From assembly GCA_013822125.1 (NCBI GenBank), contig PNJY01000010.1, forward strand, positions 1 through 38,440: a stretch of DNA of 38,440 nt, in the 5' to 3' direction. This document shows positions 7,828-18,561 of the stretch, piece after piece. Below the pieces are notes generated by a model that was not told where the DNA came from, ran no database searches, and was given only the letters and a program-made list of their open reading frames with translations. This stretch comes from Erythrobacter sp. Its GTDB lineage: Bacteria; Pseudomonadota; Alphaproteobacteria; Sphingomonadales; Sphingomonadaceae. The first letter of the stretch is position 1, and each line of letters begins with the position of its first letter. A program made the translations under genes and the position numbers.

Positions 7828-8676
7828 ATGATGCCGCGCCTGCTCTTCGCTCTGATCGCTCCGCTGCTGCTCACCAGCTGTTTCATCACGCCGGGCAAAT
7901 TCGAATCCGGGCTGACGCTGGAACGGGACGGATCGTTCGCCTTCACCTACAGTGGCGAGATAATTTTTCTGGGATTGAGCAAGCTTGCCCGGATGGATGG
8001 CGGGGATGATGCGTTCGTGCCAAAATCCTGCATTGACGAAGAAAGCTTTGACGAGCGCGAGTGCAGCGAAGACGAACTTGCCGAGCAACGCGCCGAGTGG
8101 GAAGCAGGGGCTGACGAGCGCGCCGCAAAGAACAAGGAAGAGGCCCGGAAAATGGCTGGCTTTCTGGGCGGCATTGATCCGGCAGACCCTAAGGCCAACG
8201 AAAATCTTCGCCAATTGTTGCTCCGCCACAAAGGCTGGACCAAGGTTGAATCGAAGGGCGACGGCGTTTTCGATATAGAATATTCAGTCACCGGGCATCT
8301 GTCGCATGATCTGATGTTTCCGGTGATCGAAGGCGTTCCAACAACCAACATTTTCGTTCAGGCGATCCTTCGCGAAGGCAATCAGGTGCGCATCAACGCT
8401 CCTGGATTTTCTGGCGATACAGGGGGTGGCCCTTCTTCGGGCATGCTGGGCGGGATGGCGGGCCTCGCGGCGCTGCGCGGCGGTGACAAGGGCCTTGAGG
8501 GTCTCGATGAGTTGCCTCGGCTTGACGGCACCTTCACTATCCGCACGAACGGAGTGATCCTTGCCAACAACACCGATGAAGGGGCTTCGCAGGCCGAGGG
8601 CATGCAGGTCCTGACCTGGAAGGTCAGTTCGCAAACGACGGAGCCTCCGTCCGCGCTGATAAGGTTGGCGGAGTGA
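7828..8676 (+). CDS. Predicted lipoprotein of unknown function
   Basis: This 282-aa protein starts with a short lipoprotein signal peptide (MMPRLLFALIAPLLLTSC) whose lipobox LLTSC puts the acylated Cys at residue 18. The mature part has a Glu/Lys-rich segment (about residues 70-110) and a Gly-rich stretch near residue 200, with no enzyme motif that I recognise. The start has GAGGGGGAA just upstream. It lies 11 bases after rlmB, so the two may be co-transcribed. It should sit on a membrane facing the periplasm. Confidence 0.8.
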   Translation: MMPRLLFALIAPLLLTSCFITPGKFESGLTLERDGSFAFTYSGEIIFLGLSKLARMDGGDDAFVPKSCIDEESFDERECSEDELAEQRAEWEAGADERAAKNKEEARKMAGFLGGIDPADPKANENLRQLLLRHKGWTKVESKGDGVFDIEYSVTGHLSHDLMFPVIEGVPTTNIFVQAILREGNQVRINAPGFSGDTGGGPSSGMLGGMAGLAALRGGDKGLEGLDELPRLDGTFTIRTNGVILANNTDEGASQAEGMQVLTWKVSSQTTEPPSALIRLAE

Positions 8677-8796
8677 GGCCCAACGAAACTTGGGCGCGAA
8701 ATACTGGCTGATTCGAAAAGACCGCGGCGGCACTTCAGCGTCGGGATCGTTCGAGCGATTGCGGCACCTGAGGTGGCGGCGGCGCCATGTCCGCGC

Positions 8797-9069
8797 TCAG
8801 TTGACAGAGTCTTTTAACCCCTTGCCCGCCTTGAACTTGGGCTGATTGGATGCCTTGATCGTCATGGGTTCGCCGGTGCGCGGATTGCGACCGGTAGACG
8901 CCTTGCGCTTGGCGACCGAAAAAGTACCGAATCCGACCAGCCGCACCTCGTCCCCACCCGAGAGAGCATTGGTGATGGCGTCGAACACGCCCTCAACCGC
9001 GCCCGATGCGTCGTTCTTTGAAAGCCCGCTCGAAGCTGCAACCGCGCTGATCAGCTCGTTCTTGTTCAT
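8797..9069 (-). CDS. hup: DNA-binding protein HU
   Basis: A 90-aa HU/IHF-family nucleoid protein. It begins MNKNELISAVA, has the core VRLVGFGTFSV and the DNA-binding arm GRNPRTGEPMTI, and ends in a Lys-rich helix. These features and the length are standard for a homodimeric HU. The ATG at 9069 is the family start; a TTG two codons upstream is less likely. It lies downstream of lon on the same strand, a common order in proteobacteria, but has its own promoter candidate. Confidence 0.95.
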   Translation of the reverse strand: MNKNELISAVAASSGLSKNDASGAVEGVFDAITNALSGGDEVRLVGFGTFSVAKRKASTGRNPRTGEPMTIKASNQPKFKAGKGLKDSVN

Positions 9070-9130
9070 TCTCAAGCCCCCTTATTCTCATAGCCAGCCG
9101 GCGTGCCCCAGATGCGCGCCGAAAGGACGG

Positions 9131-9160
9131 AGAATGGGACTTTTTGTTACGCACTGTCAA
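9131..9160 (-). promoter_or_regulatory. Candidate sigma-70 promoter of the HU gene
   Basis: On the minus strand TTGACA (complement of 9155-9160) is followed after 18 bases by CATTCT (complement of 9131-9136). This would start transcription about 55 bases before the HU ATG. The -35 box is perfect and the -10 box is weak. Confidence 0.4.
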
Positions 9161-9325
9161 AGGCAAATCGCTCTCAAAGGCGCGGATTTACGCCATTTGA
9201 TCGCCTTTGCAGATGCCATTGCGCGACTTTCGCCCGTATTGCCGCGCAGTAAACGCCGACGCGGCAAGTCTGGAGCGCAACCGCCGTGTTCCGATTCGCT
9301 GCGCTGCAACAGGCGCCCGGAAGGA

Positions 9326-11719
<2,394 letters not shown>

Positions 11720-11824
11720 CGTCTGTCCACGGCGGCCATTGGGGCCAGCCTTTGACGCGAATATGGGAACCCCGGCGCTACGCCGCAATGCCGCAGCGCG
11801 ATCAAGCTGTGCAAGGAGACGATT

Positions 11825-12619
11825 TCAGTCGCGAAACCCGGGGTCGATCCGGTCGAGCTTGCGCAGCAGCGCGGGCCAGGCGAGCGCATTGGCGACCATG
11901 CCAATTCCGGCGGGCGGGGTCTGCGACTTGACCTTCTCGGGCGTGCCCTGCGGCGGATTGTGGAGATAATCGCGGCCGGCGGCCAGCATCCGCACCTGCG
12001 CGTCGCAGGCGCGTTCGAGGAAATACAGCCGAAGGAAACATTCACCCACGCTCTTGCCGATTGCCAGCGTGCCGTGATTGCGCAGGATCATGACATGCTT
12101 GTCGCCCATGTCTTCGATCAGCCGTTCACGCTCGTCGAGATCGGTCGCGATGCCTTCATACTCGTGATAGGCGATGTCCGATCGGGCGATCATGCCGGTC
12201 TGCGTATGTTCGAGCAACCCGTCCTTCATCGCGCTCACGGCCTGGCCCGACGGGGTGTGCAGGTGCATCACCGCGTGCGCGTCCGCGCAGTTCATATGCA
12301 GCGCCGAATGGATGGTGAAACCGGCGGGATTGACCGGGTGCGCAGTGGGGATCACCGGTTGCCCTTCGACGTCGATCTTGACCAGCGAAGAGGCGGTGAT
12401 TTCCTCGAACATCATGTCATAGGGATTGATCAGGAAGTGATGCTCCGGCCCAGGCACGCGCGCCGAAAGATGCGTAAAGATCAGATCGTCCCAACCATAG
12501 AGCGCGACCAGTCGATATGCCGCGGCGAGATCGACCCGGACGGCCCATTCCTCGTCGCTCACCAGCGCGCGCACATCCGCGTCCGATCCGATGCCGTTAT
12601 CGTTCATCACGCTTGCCAT
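11825..12619 (-). CDS. Class II aldolase/adducin family protein
   Basis: A 264-aa protein of the class II aldolase (fuculose-phosphate aldolase/adducin) family. The zinc-binding signature is present as His119 and His121 in HAVMHLHTPSG, with a third His in LRNHGTLAIGKS. Substrate-loop features such as NPYDMMFEEITASSLVKID are typical of the family. The substrate cannot be read from sequence; related proteins act on sugar phosphates or dehydrate keto-acids, and many are uncharacterised. The start at 12619 is set by GGAGAG 7 bases upstream. It lies between lon and ybaB on the same strand and need not be functionally linked to either. Confidence 0.87.
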   Translation of the reverse strand: MASVMNDNGIGSDADVRALVSDEEWAVRVDLAAAYRLVALYGWDDLIFTHLSARVPGPEHHFLINPYDMMFEEITASSLVKIDVEGQPVIPTAHPVNPAGFTIHSALHMNCADAHAVMHLHTPSGQAVSAMKDGLLEHTQTGMIARSDIAYHEYEGIATDLDERERLIEDMGDKHVMILRNHGTLAIGKSVGECFLRLYFLERACDAQVRMLAAGRDYLHNPPQGTPEKVKSQTPPAGIGMVANALAWPALLRKLDRIDPGFRD

Positions 12620-12668
12620 TGCCGTCTCTCCTTCAGTTGCTTTCCGCCACCGATAGCACGATCGGAGC

Positions 12669-13010
12669 CTAGCCCAAACCCGGCAGATTGAGGCCCGGAG
12701 GCAGGCCCATCCCGCCCTGAATCCTGCGCATCTCATCGGCAGAAACGCGATCGGCCTTGTCGCGCGCATCGTTGAACGCTGCGGTAACCAGATCCTCGAC
12801 CATCTGTTTTTCTTCCGGCTTCATCAGGCTCTCGTCGATCTCGACGCGCAGGATGCGCCCCCTGGCGCTGGCCCGCACCTTGACCAGACCGCCGCCCGAC
12901 ATCCCCTCGACCTCGATCGCGTCGAGCTTGGCCTGCATCTCGTTCATCTGCGACTGGATAGTTTCAGCGGCTTTCTGTGCCGCCTGGATCATTTCTTCCA
13001 TCGATTTCAT
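12669..13010 (-). CDS. ybaB: YbaB/EbfC nucleoid-associated protein
   Basis: A 113-aa member of the YbaB/EbfC family, small dimeric DNA-binding proteins. It has a long N-terminal amphipathic helix (residues 1-33), a central sheet around VKVRASARGRILRVEID, and a C-terminal helix (EKQMVEDLVTAAFNDARDKA). Its ATG directly follows the dnaX stop (TAAATG), so translation is probably coupled. The dnaX-ybaB order is conserved in bacteria; recR, which often comes next, is absent here, replaced by the aldolase gene. Confidence 0.93.
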   Translation of the reverse strand: MKSMEEMIQAAQKAAETIQSQMNEMQAKLDAIEVEGMSGGGLVKVRASARGRILRVEIDESLMKPEEKQMVEDLVTAAFNDARDKADRVSADEMRRIQGGMGLPPGLNLPGLG

Positions 13011-14747
13011 TTATCGGCTCCACTTGCCCGCCTGGGCGACATTGTCCCGCTCCTCGGCCAGTTCGGCGTCGGGAAATACTTCAAATGCGGCCTTGACCAG
13101 CGGATGTTCGCGCAGCCGCGCTTCCGCTTCGGCCTTCTCCGCCTCGGCCTGTGCGCGCAGCGTCGGCTTCCCGCTCGCCTCGCCCTTCTCGACCTGCCAG
13201 CGTTCGCCGGTCAGCTTGAACAGGGCATCGCGCAGTTCGGGCGCAAGGTCTTCCGACAGCCCTGCCTCGACGCGAAAGACCAGCCGCCCCGGTTCAAGCT
13301 CGATCACGCGCACCCAATCATGCATCAGCTGCGCCACGCGCAATTGGCCCGAATCGTCAACCTGCTGCACCAGTCGTGCCCAATCGAGCGCGCCGGAGGG
13401 AGCGCTTGCGGGCGCACCGGCACCCTCGGCCGAAGGTGCGGCGACGGAAAATCCGCGTTCGGCCAGTTCCTCGATCTTTCTCGCCAGCTTGGCCGGATCG
13501 GGCAGGTCGGTAGCATGCATCACGCGCAGCAATGCCATCCTGGCCGAAACCAGCGGATCGGGTGCCTGGCGCACCTCCTCGTGCCCCTTGAGCAGGAGTT
13601 GCCACAGCCGGTGGAGCTGCGCCGCCGAAAGCCGCGCCGCCAGATCGCTGAGGTCTGCACGCTCATCCGCACCCGGCGCATCAGCCTCACCGCCCGAAAT
13701 CTGCGCCACAGTGATCCGGTGCGTCAGGTCCATCAACCCGCGCATCAGGGCCAGGGGTTCGACACCCAGAGCATATTGATCGGCCACCGCAGCCAGCATG
13801 GCCTGCGCATCGCCTTCGAGCAGTTGGCGCAGCAGGCGGCGCTGCGCGCCCTTGTCGGCCAGGCCCAGCATGTCGCGCACCCGCTCGGCGGTGACCTTGC
13901 CCTCGCCGTCGAGATCGGCGTGCGCGATCGCCTGATCGAGGATCGAGAGGCCATCACGCACCGACCCTTCGGCAGCATTGGCGATGATATGCAGCGCCTC
14001 CTCATCAGCCTCGACGCCTTCCTTGCGGCAAATTTCGCCGAAATGCGCTTGCAGCAGATCGGCAGGAATCCGCCGCAGATCGAACCGCTGGGTGCGGCTG
14101 AGCACCGTCACCGGAAGCTTTTCCACCTCGGTGGTGGCGAACAGGAATTTCACATGCGCGGGCGGCTCTTCCAGCGTCTTGAGCAGCGCGTTGAAGGCAT
14201 TGCGCGAAAGCATGTGCACTTCGTCGATGATGTAGATCTTGTAGCGTGCGCTGACCGCCGCATAGCGCACCGCTTCGATGATCTCGCGCACGTCATCAAC
14301 GCCGGTGTGGCTGGCGGCATCCATCTCGATCACGTCGATATGGCGCCCTTCGGCGATCGCCCGGCAAGGCTCGCATTCGCCGCACGGGTCGATCGTCGGC
14401 CCGCCCTGCCCGTCCGGCCCCACGCAATTCAATGCCTTGGCGATCAGCCGTGCGGTGCTGGTCTTGCCCACCCCGCGCACCCCGGTCATCAGGAAGGCGT
14501 GCGCCAGCCGGTCGCGCGCGATGGCATTGGCCAGCGTGCGTACCATCGGCTCCTGCCCGATCAGCTCGCTGAAGGTCTGCGGGCGGTATTTGCGCGCCAG
14601 CACGCGATAGGGTTGGCCGGGTGCGACCGGAGGCTGCGACCTTTCTGGAGGTGGCACGGCACCGAACATGGCCGATTGCCCCGCCGCCTCAAGCTCGGCA
14701 GCGGATGGATCCGTTTCCAGGTCCTCGGGAATCTCTGAATCACCCAT
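13011..14747 (-). CDS. dnaX: DNA polymerase III subunit tau
   Basis: A 578-aa clamp-loader subunit. After a non-conserved 45-residue N-terminal extension comes the family start YRVLARKYRPQTFSELIGQE. Walker A is GVRGVGKT (residues 89-96). The zinc module uses Cys108, Cys122, Cys125 and Cys128. Walker B is IIDEVHMLS, and sensor 1 is LFATTEVEKLP. The C-terminal third is Ala/Glu-rich, as in tau proteins that tether the polymerase. I found no A-AAA-AAG type slippery site, so a short gamma form from frameshifting is not indicated. SRP RNA lies just upstream and ybaB directly downstream. Confidence 0.96.
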   Translation of the reverse strand: MGDSEIPEDLETDPSAAELEAAGQSAMFGAVPPPERSQPPVAPGQPYRVLARKYRPQTFSELIGQEPMVRTLANAIARDRLAHAFLMTGVRGVGKTSTARLIAKALNCVGPDGQGGPTIDPCGECEPCRAIAEGRHIDVIEMDAASHTGVDDVREIIEAVRYAAVSARYKIYIIDEVHMLSRNAFNALLKTLEEPPAHVKFLFATTEVEKLPVTVLSRTQRFDLRRIPADLLQAHFGEICRKEGVEADEEALHIIANAAEGSVRDGLSILDQAIAHADLDGEGKVTAERVRDMLGLADKGAQRRLLRQLLEGDAQAMLAAVADQYALGVEPLALMRGLMDLTHRITVAQISGGEADAPGADERADLSDLAARLSAAQLHRLWQLLLKGHEEVRQAPDPLVSARMALLRVMHATDLPDPAKLARKIEELAERGFSVAAPSAEGAGAPASAPSGALDWARLVQQVDDSGQLRVAQLMHDWVRVIELEPGRLVFRVEAGLSEDLAPELRDALFKLTGERWQVEKGEASGKPTLRAQAEAEKAEAEARLREHPLVKAAFEVFPDAELAEERDNVAQAGKWSR

Positions 14748-14805
14748 ACGGCCTAGCTAGGCGCTGACAGGCGGTTTGTCATGACGGGGATCTGGGGAAA
14801 AACCA

Positions 14806-14899
14806 AAAAGGAGCCGGCCGACCCGCTGCCATCCACCTGGGCTGCTTCCTTCCGGACCTGACCCGGTGAGCGGACGCGAACGTCCGACCGACTCCCGGC
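14806..14899 (-). ncRNA. ffs: Signal recognition particle RNA (4.5S, small type)
   Basis: On the minus strand the conserved apical part GGTCAGGTCCGGAAGGAAGC is complete: the GGAA tetraloop and the asymmetric internal loop that bind Ffh. The outer stem closes as GGAGTCGG (near 14895) with CCGGCTCC (near 14810), followed by a short TTTTT that can serve as a terminator. It lies about 60 bases upstream of dnaX on the same strand, a frequent arrangement. The ends are accurate to a few bases. Confidence 0.95.
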
Positions 14900-14939
14900 C
14901 CAGCATATGGCGAGATAGGAGACGAATTTCAAGTCACTC

Positions 14940-15017
14940 GTCATTGCGAGCGCAGCGAAGCAATCCAGGGACCGATCATGGATTGCCACGTCGCCCTGTC
15001 GGGCTCCTCGCAATGAC
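14940..15017. repeat. Palindromic intergenic repeat (GTCATTGCGAG family)
   Basis: A 78-bp element with perfect 11-bp inverted ends, GTCATTGCGAG at 14940-14950 and CTCGCAATGAC at 15007-15017. Inside are imperfect arms around GCGAAGCAATCCAGGG and GATCATGGATTGCCACG. This is a dispersed repeat seen in many bacterial genomes. It lies between the SRP RNA and the end of the NDUFS4-like gene. Confidence 0.8.
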
Positions 15018-15021
15018 AAAC

Positions 15022-15300
15022 TTACCTAAAATTGTCGGCGTAGGCCTGCAGCTTGAGCGCCTTGGGCGGTGTGGCATGGACACGCGCGGGGATGCCATAT
15101 TTCGCGGCATAGGCCTGCGCCGCTTCCATGCTTGGAAAATTGAGAATGACCTGCGCCTGTGTGTCGCCGCTGCCGGTCCAGCCCATCAAGGGATCAGGCC
15201 TGCGCGCTTCGGATTGCTCGAATTCGAGCACCCATTCCTGCGTGCGGGCCTTGCCCGATTGCATGGCGTTCTTGGGGCGTTGATAAATGCGTGCGGTCAT
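15022..15300 (-). CDS. NDUFS4-like respiratory complex I accessory subunit
   Basis: A 92-aa protein of the ETC complex I subunit family (18-kDa/NDUFS4 type), found in alphaproteobacteria and mitochondria. Recognisable parts are ARIYQRPKNAMQSG at the N-terminus, WVLEFE, PLMGWTGSGDTQAQ and the closing KLQAYADNFR. It is expected to bind the peripheral arm of NADH:quinone oxidoreductase near the FMN/NADH module. The 15-base gap after hrpB suggests a shared transcript. The presence of this subunit is one of the reasons for placing the organism among alphaproteobacteria. Confidence 0.9.
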   Translation of the reverse strand: MTARIYQRPKNAMQSGKARTQEWVLEFEQSEARRPDPLMGWTGSGDTQAQVILNFPSMEAAQAYAAKYGIPARVHATPPKALKLQAYADNFR

Positions 15301-15315
15301 GCAGGGCTCAGTAAT

Positions 15316-17817
15316 TCAGGAATCGCCGCGTGAAAAGGCGTTCTTCGTCTTGAGGCTCGGCTTTTCCGACCACGGCTGATCGGGCCAGCGATGCTTGGGA
15401 TAGCGGCCCTTCATGTCTTTCATGACATCGGCCCAGCTGCCGCGCCAGAAACCGGGCAGATCGCGGGTCGATTGGATTGGCCGACCGGCCGGGCTGGTGA
15501 GCTTGAGAAGCAGCGGGGTGCGACCGATCATCGGGTGCCGGTCGAGCCCGAACAGCGCCTGCACGCGAACCTCGACGCTGGGGGCATCATCGCCGCAATA
15601 GTCGATGCTATGGTGCGTACCTGCGGGCGAAGTGAATTCGCGCGGGGCTTCGCAATCGAGCCTTTGCCGACTGTCCCAGTCAAGCAGGCCGAGCAGCGTG
15701 TCGACGACCTTGCTGCGCGGCAGATCGAGATCACGCCGCCCGATCAGCAGCGGTGCAAGCCATTTGTCAGCCGTTTCACGCAGTTTCTCGATATCGAGCG
15801 CCGGAACCCCGGCAAACCGCGCGCGCGCCATCAGTTCGGCGGGGAGCAGTTCCCCCAGCTTCTCCACGGCCTTTTCCACCAGTTTATCCACAAGCTCCTG
15901 CGGGTCCGGGTCAGGGTCGGGACCGCTCGCCAGCGTGATTGCACCAAGCCGTCGCTCGATTCGCGCCTCGACACGATTCTCCGCATCGTTCCAGTGAGTT
16001 ACAGAGCGCTTCTCGATCATGCTGGAAAGATTGCGCTCGATCTCCGCCTCGCCCAGTTCGGCGGCGGCGGTGATCCGCGCACCCTTGGCCTGCCCTTGCG
16101 CATCGCCGATCACCAGCCAGTGTGCGCGGGCCAGCGGCGATGCGGGGTCGAGCGTGAAGCCCCTGCCCCCTGCCGCAAGCCAATGTTCGCCCGACGCATC
16201 GCGCCGCCTGGCGATGAAATCGGGTCGCGCCAGTGCGAGAAAGAGTGCGGGATTATATTTCCCTCCCCCTTGAGGGTGAGGGTTGGGGTGAGGGTGTTCG
16301 GCGGTCAATTTGTGTCGAGCCCCCACCCCCAGCCCCTCCCCGCCGGGGAGGGGAGCAATCTTTGCCGCCGCGCTGGCCCAACGCGCCGCCAGCTTGCGCG
16401 AAGCATCGGCCCGCGCCCCGCGATCCGCTACCCAGCGGTGGAGCCGCGCGATGAGGTCTTCGCCGCGCCCACCCAGATTGCGTTCCTGAAGCAGCAGCGC
16501 GATCCGCGCCGCCGCTTCTGCCTGCCCGGCCGCCGCGCCGTGGAGCACCATCGCGGCAAGAACGGGATCGAGTTGCATGGCTGCGACCTGCTCTCCGAAC
16601 GTGGTCAGCCTGCCCGCCTGATCAAGCGCGCCGAGCGTGCAGAGGCGCGAGCGCGCTGCCGCCAGCGATGCCTCGCCCGGCGGATCAAGCCACGGCAGCG
16701 ATGCAGGATCGTAGCAGCCCCATTTTGCAAGTGCCAGCACCAGCGGCGCAAGGTCTGCGGTCTGTATTTCAGGAGGGTCGAATTCAGGCCGACCGGCATG
16801 CCCGTGCTCTTCCCACAGGCGCCAGGCGACGCCCGGCCCCTGCCGCGCCGCGCGTCCTGCCCGCTGCGCGGCCGCTGCCTGGCTCGCCCGGTGCGTCACC
16901 AGATGTGTGGTGCCAGCCGCCTTGTCATATTCGGCATGGCGCGCAAGCCCGCTGTCAACCACCACGGATACGCCATCGAGCGTCAGCGAGGTTTCGGCAA
17001 TCGCTGTTGCCAGCACGATCCGCCGCCGTCCCTGCGGATCACGCCGGATGGCGGCGCGCTGGCCCGCAGGTTCGATCTGCCCATGCAGTGGCAGGACCGG
17101 GACATCGGGCAAGCGTTCGGTCAGCCGCTCTCGCGTGCGCTCGATCTCGCCCACGCCGGGCAGGAAGGCAAGGATATCGCCGTCGCACTCACGCCAGGCC
17201 CGCGTGACCGCGCCCGCCATCGCGTCTTCGATCCGCTTATAGGAATTGGAGCTGAGCCATTCGATCCGAAGCGGGTAAGCCCGCCCTGCGCTCTCCACCA
17301 CCGGTGCATCCGCGCCCAGAAGCCGGGCAAAACGCGCCCCGTCGATCGTTGCGCTCATCACGCAGATGCGCAGATCCGGGCGCAGCACGGCACGGCTCTC
17401 AAGCGCCAACGCCAGACCCAGATCGCAGTCGAGATGGCGTTCGTGCGCCTCGTCGAACAGCACCGCGCTGACGCCCTCAAGTTCAGGGTCCTCGACCAGG
17501 CGGTTGACGAGGATCGCCTCGGTTACAACCAAGATGCGCGTCCTGGCTGAAACCTTGCTGTCGAGCCGAGTGAGATAGCCCACCGTTTCGCCCGGCTTCT
17601 CGCCCAGCAATTCCGCGATCCGCTCGGCGGCGGCACGCGCTGCAACCCGGCGCGGCGAGGTGAGGATCACCTGCCCGCTGCACCATTCCTCGCCCAGCAG
17701 CGCGGGCGCAACCGCAGTGGTCTTGCCCGCGCCCGGCGGCGCGACCAGCACCGCCGCGCCGGAATCGCGCAAGGCGGCGAGAAGATCGGGCAGGACTGAA
17801 TGGATGGGCAGTTCCAT
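15316..17817 (-). CDS. hrpB: ATP-dependent helicase HrpB with in-frame repeat insertion
   Basis: An 833-aa DEAH-box helicase of the HrpB family. Motif I is APPGAGKTT (residues 26-34), motif II is DEAH (122-125), motif III is VMSATIDG and motif VI is QRAGRAARQGPG. The C-terminal half is the HrpB-specific region. Residues of about 488-520 (PLPGGEGLGVGAR, then HPHPNPHPQGGGKYN) are encoded by palindromic repeat DNA and are not family sequence. They split the protein between the helicase core and the C-terminal module without breaking the frame. The ATG at 17817 is the preferred start. The cellular role of HrpB is poorly known. Confidence 0.93.
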   Translation of the reverse strand: MELPIHSVLPDLLAALRDSGAAVLVAPPGAGKTTAVAPALLGEEWCSGQVILTSPRRVAARAAAERIAELLGEKPGETVGYLTRLDSKVSARTRILVVTEAILVNRLVEDPELEGVSAVLFDEAHERHLDCDLGLALALESRAVLRPDLRICVMSATIDGARFARLLGADAPVVESAGRAYPLRIEWLSSNSYKRIEDAMAGAVTRAWRECDGDILAFLPGVGEIERTRERLTERLPDVPVLPLHGQIEPAGQRAAIRRDPQGRRRIVLATAIAETSLTLDGVSVVVDSGLARHAEYDKAAGTTHLVTHRASQAAAAQRAGRAARQGPGVAWRLWEEHGHAGRPEFDPPEIQTADLAPLVLALAKWGCYDPASLPWLDPPGEASLAAARSRLCTLGALDQAGRLTTFGEQVAAMQLDPVLAAMVLHGAAAGQAEAAARIALLLQERNLGGRGEDLIARLHRWVADRGARADASRKLAARWASAAAKIAPLPGGEGLGVGARHKLTAEHPHPNPHPQGGGKYNPALFLALARPDFIARRRDASGEHWLAAGGRGFTLDPASPLARAHWLVIGDAQGQAKGARITAAAELGEAEIERNLSSMIEKRSVTHWNDAENRVEARIERRLGAITLASGPDPDPDPQELVDKLVEKAVEKLGELLPAELMARARFAGVPALDIEKLRETADKWLAPLLIGRRDLDLPRSKVVDTLLGLLDWDSRQRLDCEAPREFTSPAGTHHSIDYCGDDAPSVEVRVQALFGLDRHPMIGRTPLLLKLTSPAGRPIQSTRDLPGFWRGSWADVMKDMKGRYPKHRWPDQPWSEKPSLKTKNAFSRGDS
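16259..16355. repeat. GC-rich palindromic repeat pair inside hrpB
   Basis: Two hairpin-like units, CCCTCCCCCTTGAGGGTGAG plus GGTTGGGGTGAGGG at 16260-16286 and CCCCTCCCC-GCC-GGGGAGGGG at 16333-16354, flank a short spacer. Such units usually lie between genes, where they encode PHPNPLPQGGG-like peptides if translated. Here the whole block is translated within hrpB. Confidence 0.75.
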
Positions 17818-17926
17818 TCGCACGCCCTAAGCCGTTTCGGAGCTGCCCCACAAGGCTGGAAACTGGCCGCGCAAGTGTGATACATCCCGCGACCAGGGTC
17901 GCTCCTCGATTGGGGAGAATGCCATT

Positions 17927-18514
17927 ATGACCTTGCGATCCTGTCAGATATTGATTGCCGCCCTTCCGCTGGCACTCGTCGCCTGTTCGGAAAAAGCCCC
18001 CGAAGAGCCGCCCACCGCCACCGCCGAGGAAGCCGCTTCAGTCGATCATACCGATCCGATTGCCAGCGCCATGGCTGCCGCTCCCGCAGCACTTGCACAA
18101 GGCGCAACGATTGTCACCATGGACGAGAGTGGAGCAATGACCACGCTGCGCCAGGGCAACAACGGCTATACCTGCATGCCGGACAATCCCGTTACGCCGG
18201 GACCCGATCCGATGTGCATGGATGCCAATGCCATGGAATGGGCGATGGCCTGGATTGGCCACAAGCCGCCGCCCGCCGAGACGCCGGGCTTCATGTATAT
18301 GCTGGCAGGCGGCACAGATGCCAGCAATACCGATCCCTATGCGACCGGCCCTGCCGAGGGCCAAGACTGGATCAAGACCGGGGCCCACGTCATGATCGTC
18401 GGTTCGGAAAAGGCGCTGAAGGGTTATCCTTCGGGCACGAACCCCGATACCGCGCTGCCCTATGTGATGTGGGCGGGCACACCGTACGCCCATCTGATGA
18501 TCCCGGTGGATTGA
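17927..18514 (+). CDS. Predicted lipoprotein of unknown function
   Basis: A 195-aa protein with a lipoprotein signal peptide; the lipobox LVAC places the acylated Cys near residue 20, followed by a Pro/Glu/Ala-rich linker (SEKAPEEPPTATAEEA). The globular part has a conserved-looking core with YTCMPDNPVTPGPDPMC, an Ala/Met-rich helix and a C-terminal YVMWAGTPYAHLMIPVD. I know similar hypothetical proteins but no function. The GGGGAG site about 10 bases before the ATG fixes the start. The gene diverges from hrpB across 109 bases. Confidence 0.8.
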   Translation: MTLRSCQILIAALPLALVACSEKAPEEPPTATAEEAASVDHTDPIASAMAAAPAALAQGATIVTMDESGAMTTLRQGNNGYTCMPDNPVTPGPDPMCMDANAMEWAMAWIGHKPPPAETPGFMYMLAGGTDASNTDPYATGPAEGQDWIKTGAHVMIVGSEKALKGYPSGTNPDTALPYVMWAGTPYAHLMIPVD

Positions 18515-18561
18515 CCGCTAACAGCCGCGCCGGGTGATGGTAAGCAGGTGCGCAGGTGCGC

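Noticed and set aside
11720-11824. Heat-shock (sigma-32) promoter for lon
   Set aside because: A CCCATATT resembles the -10 box, but the nearest CTTGAT is about 33 bases upstream instead of 13-15.
13104-14738. A 544-codon open frame on the plus strand
   Set aside because: It is antisense to dnaX and has no family features.
13011-14747. Programmed frameshift in dnaX producing gamma
   Set aside because: No slippery A-AAA-AAG run was found in the coding strand.
14753-15019. An 88-codon minus-strand frame
   Set aside because: It is translation of the SRP RNA and of the GTCATTGCGAG repeat, so it is not a gene.
15391-17550. A 719-codon open frame on the plus strand
   Set aside because: It is fully antisense to hrpB, which has all helicase motifs. 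In GC-rich DNA long antisense frames are expected, and the product has no recognisable domain.
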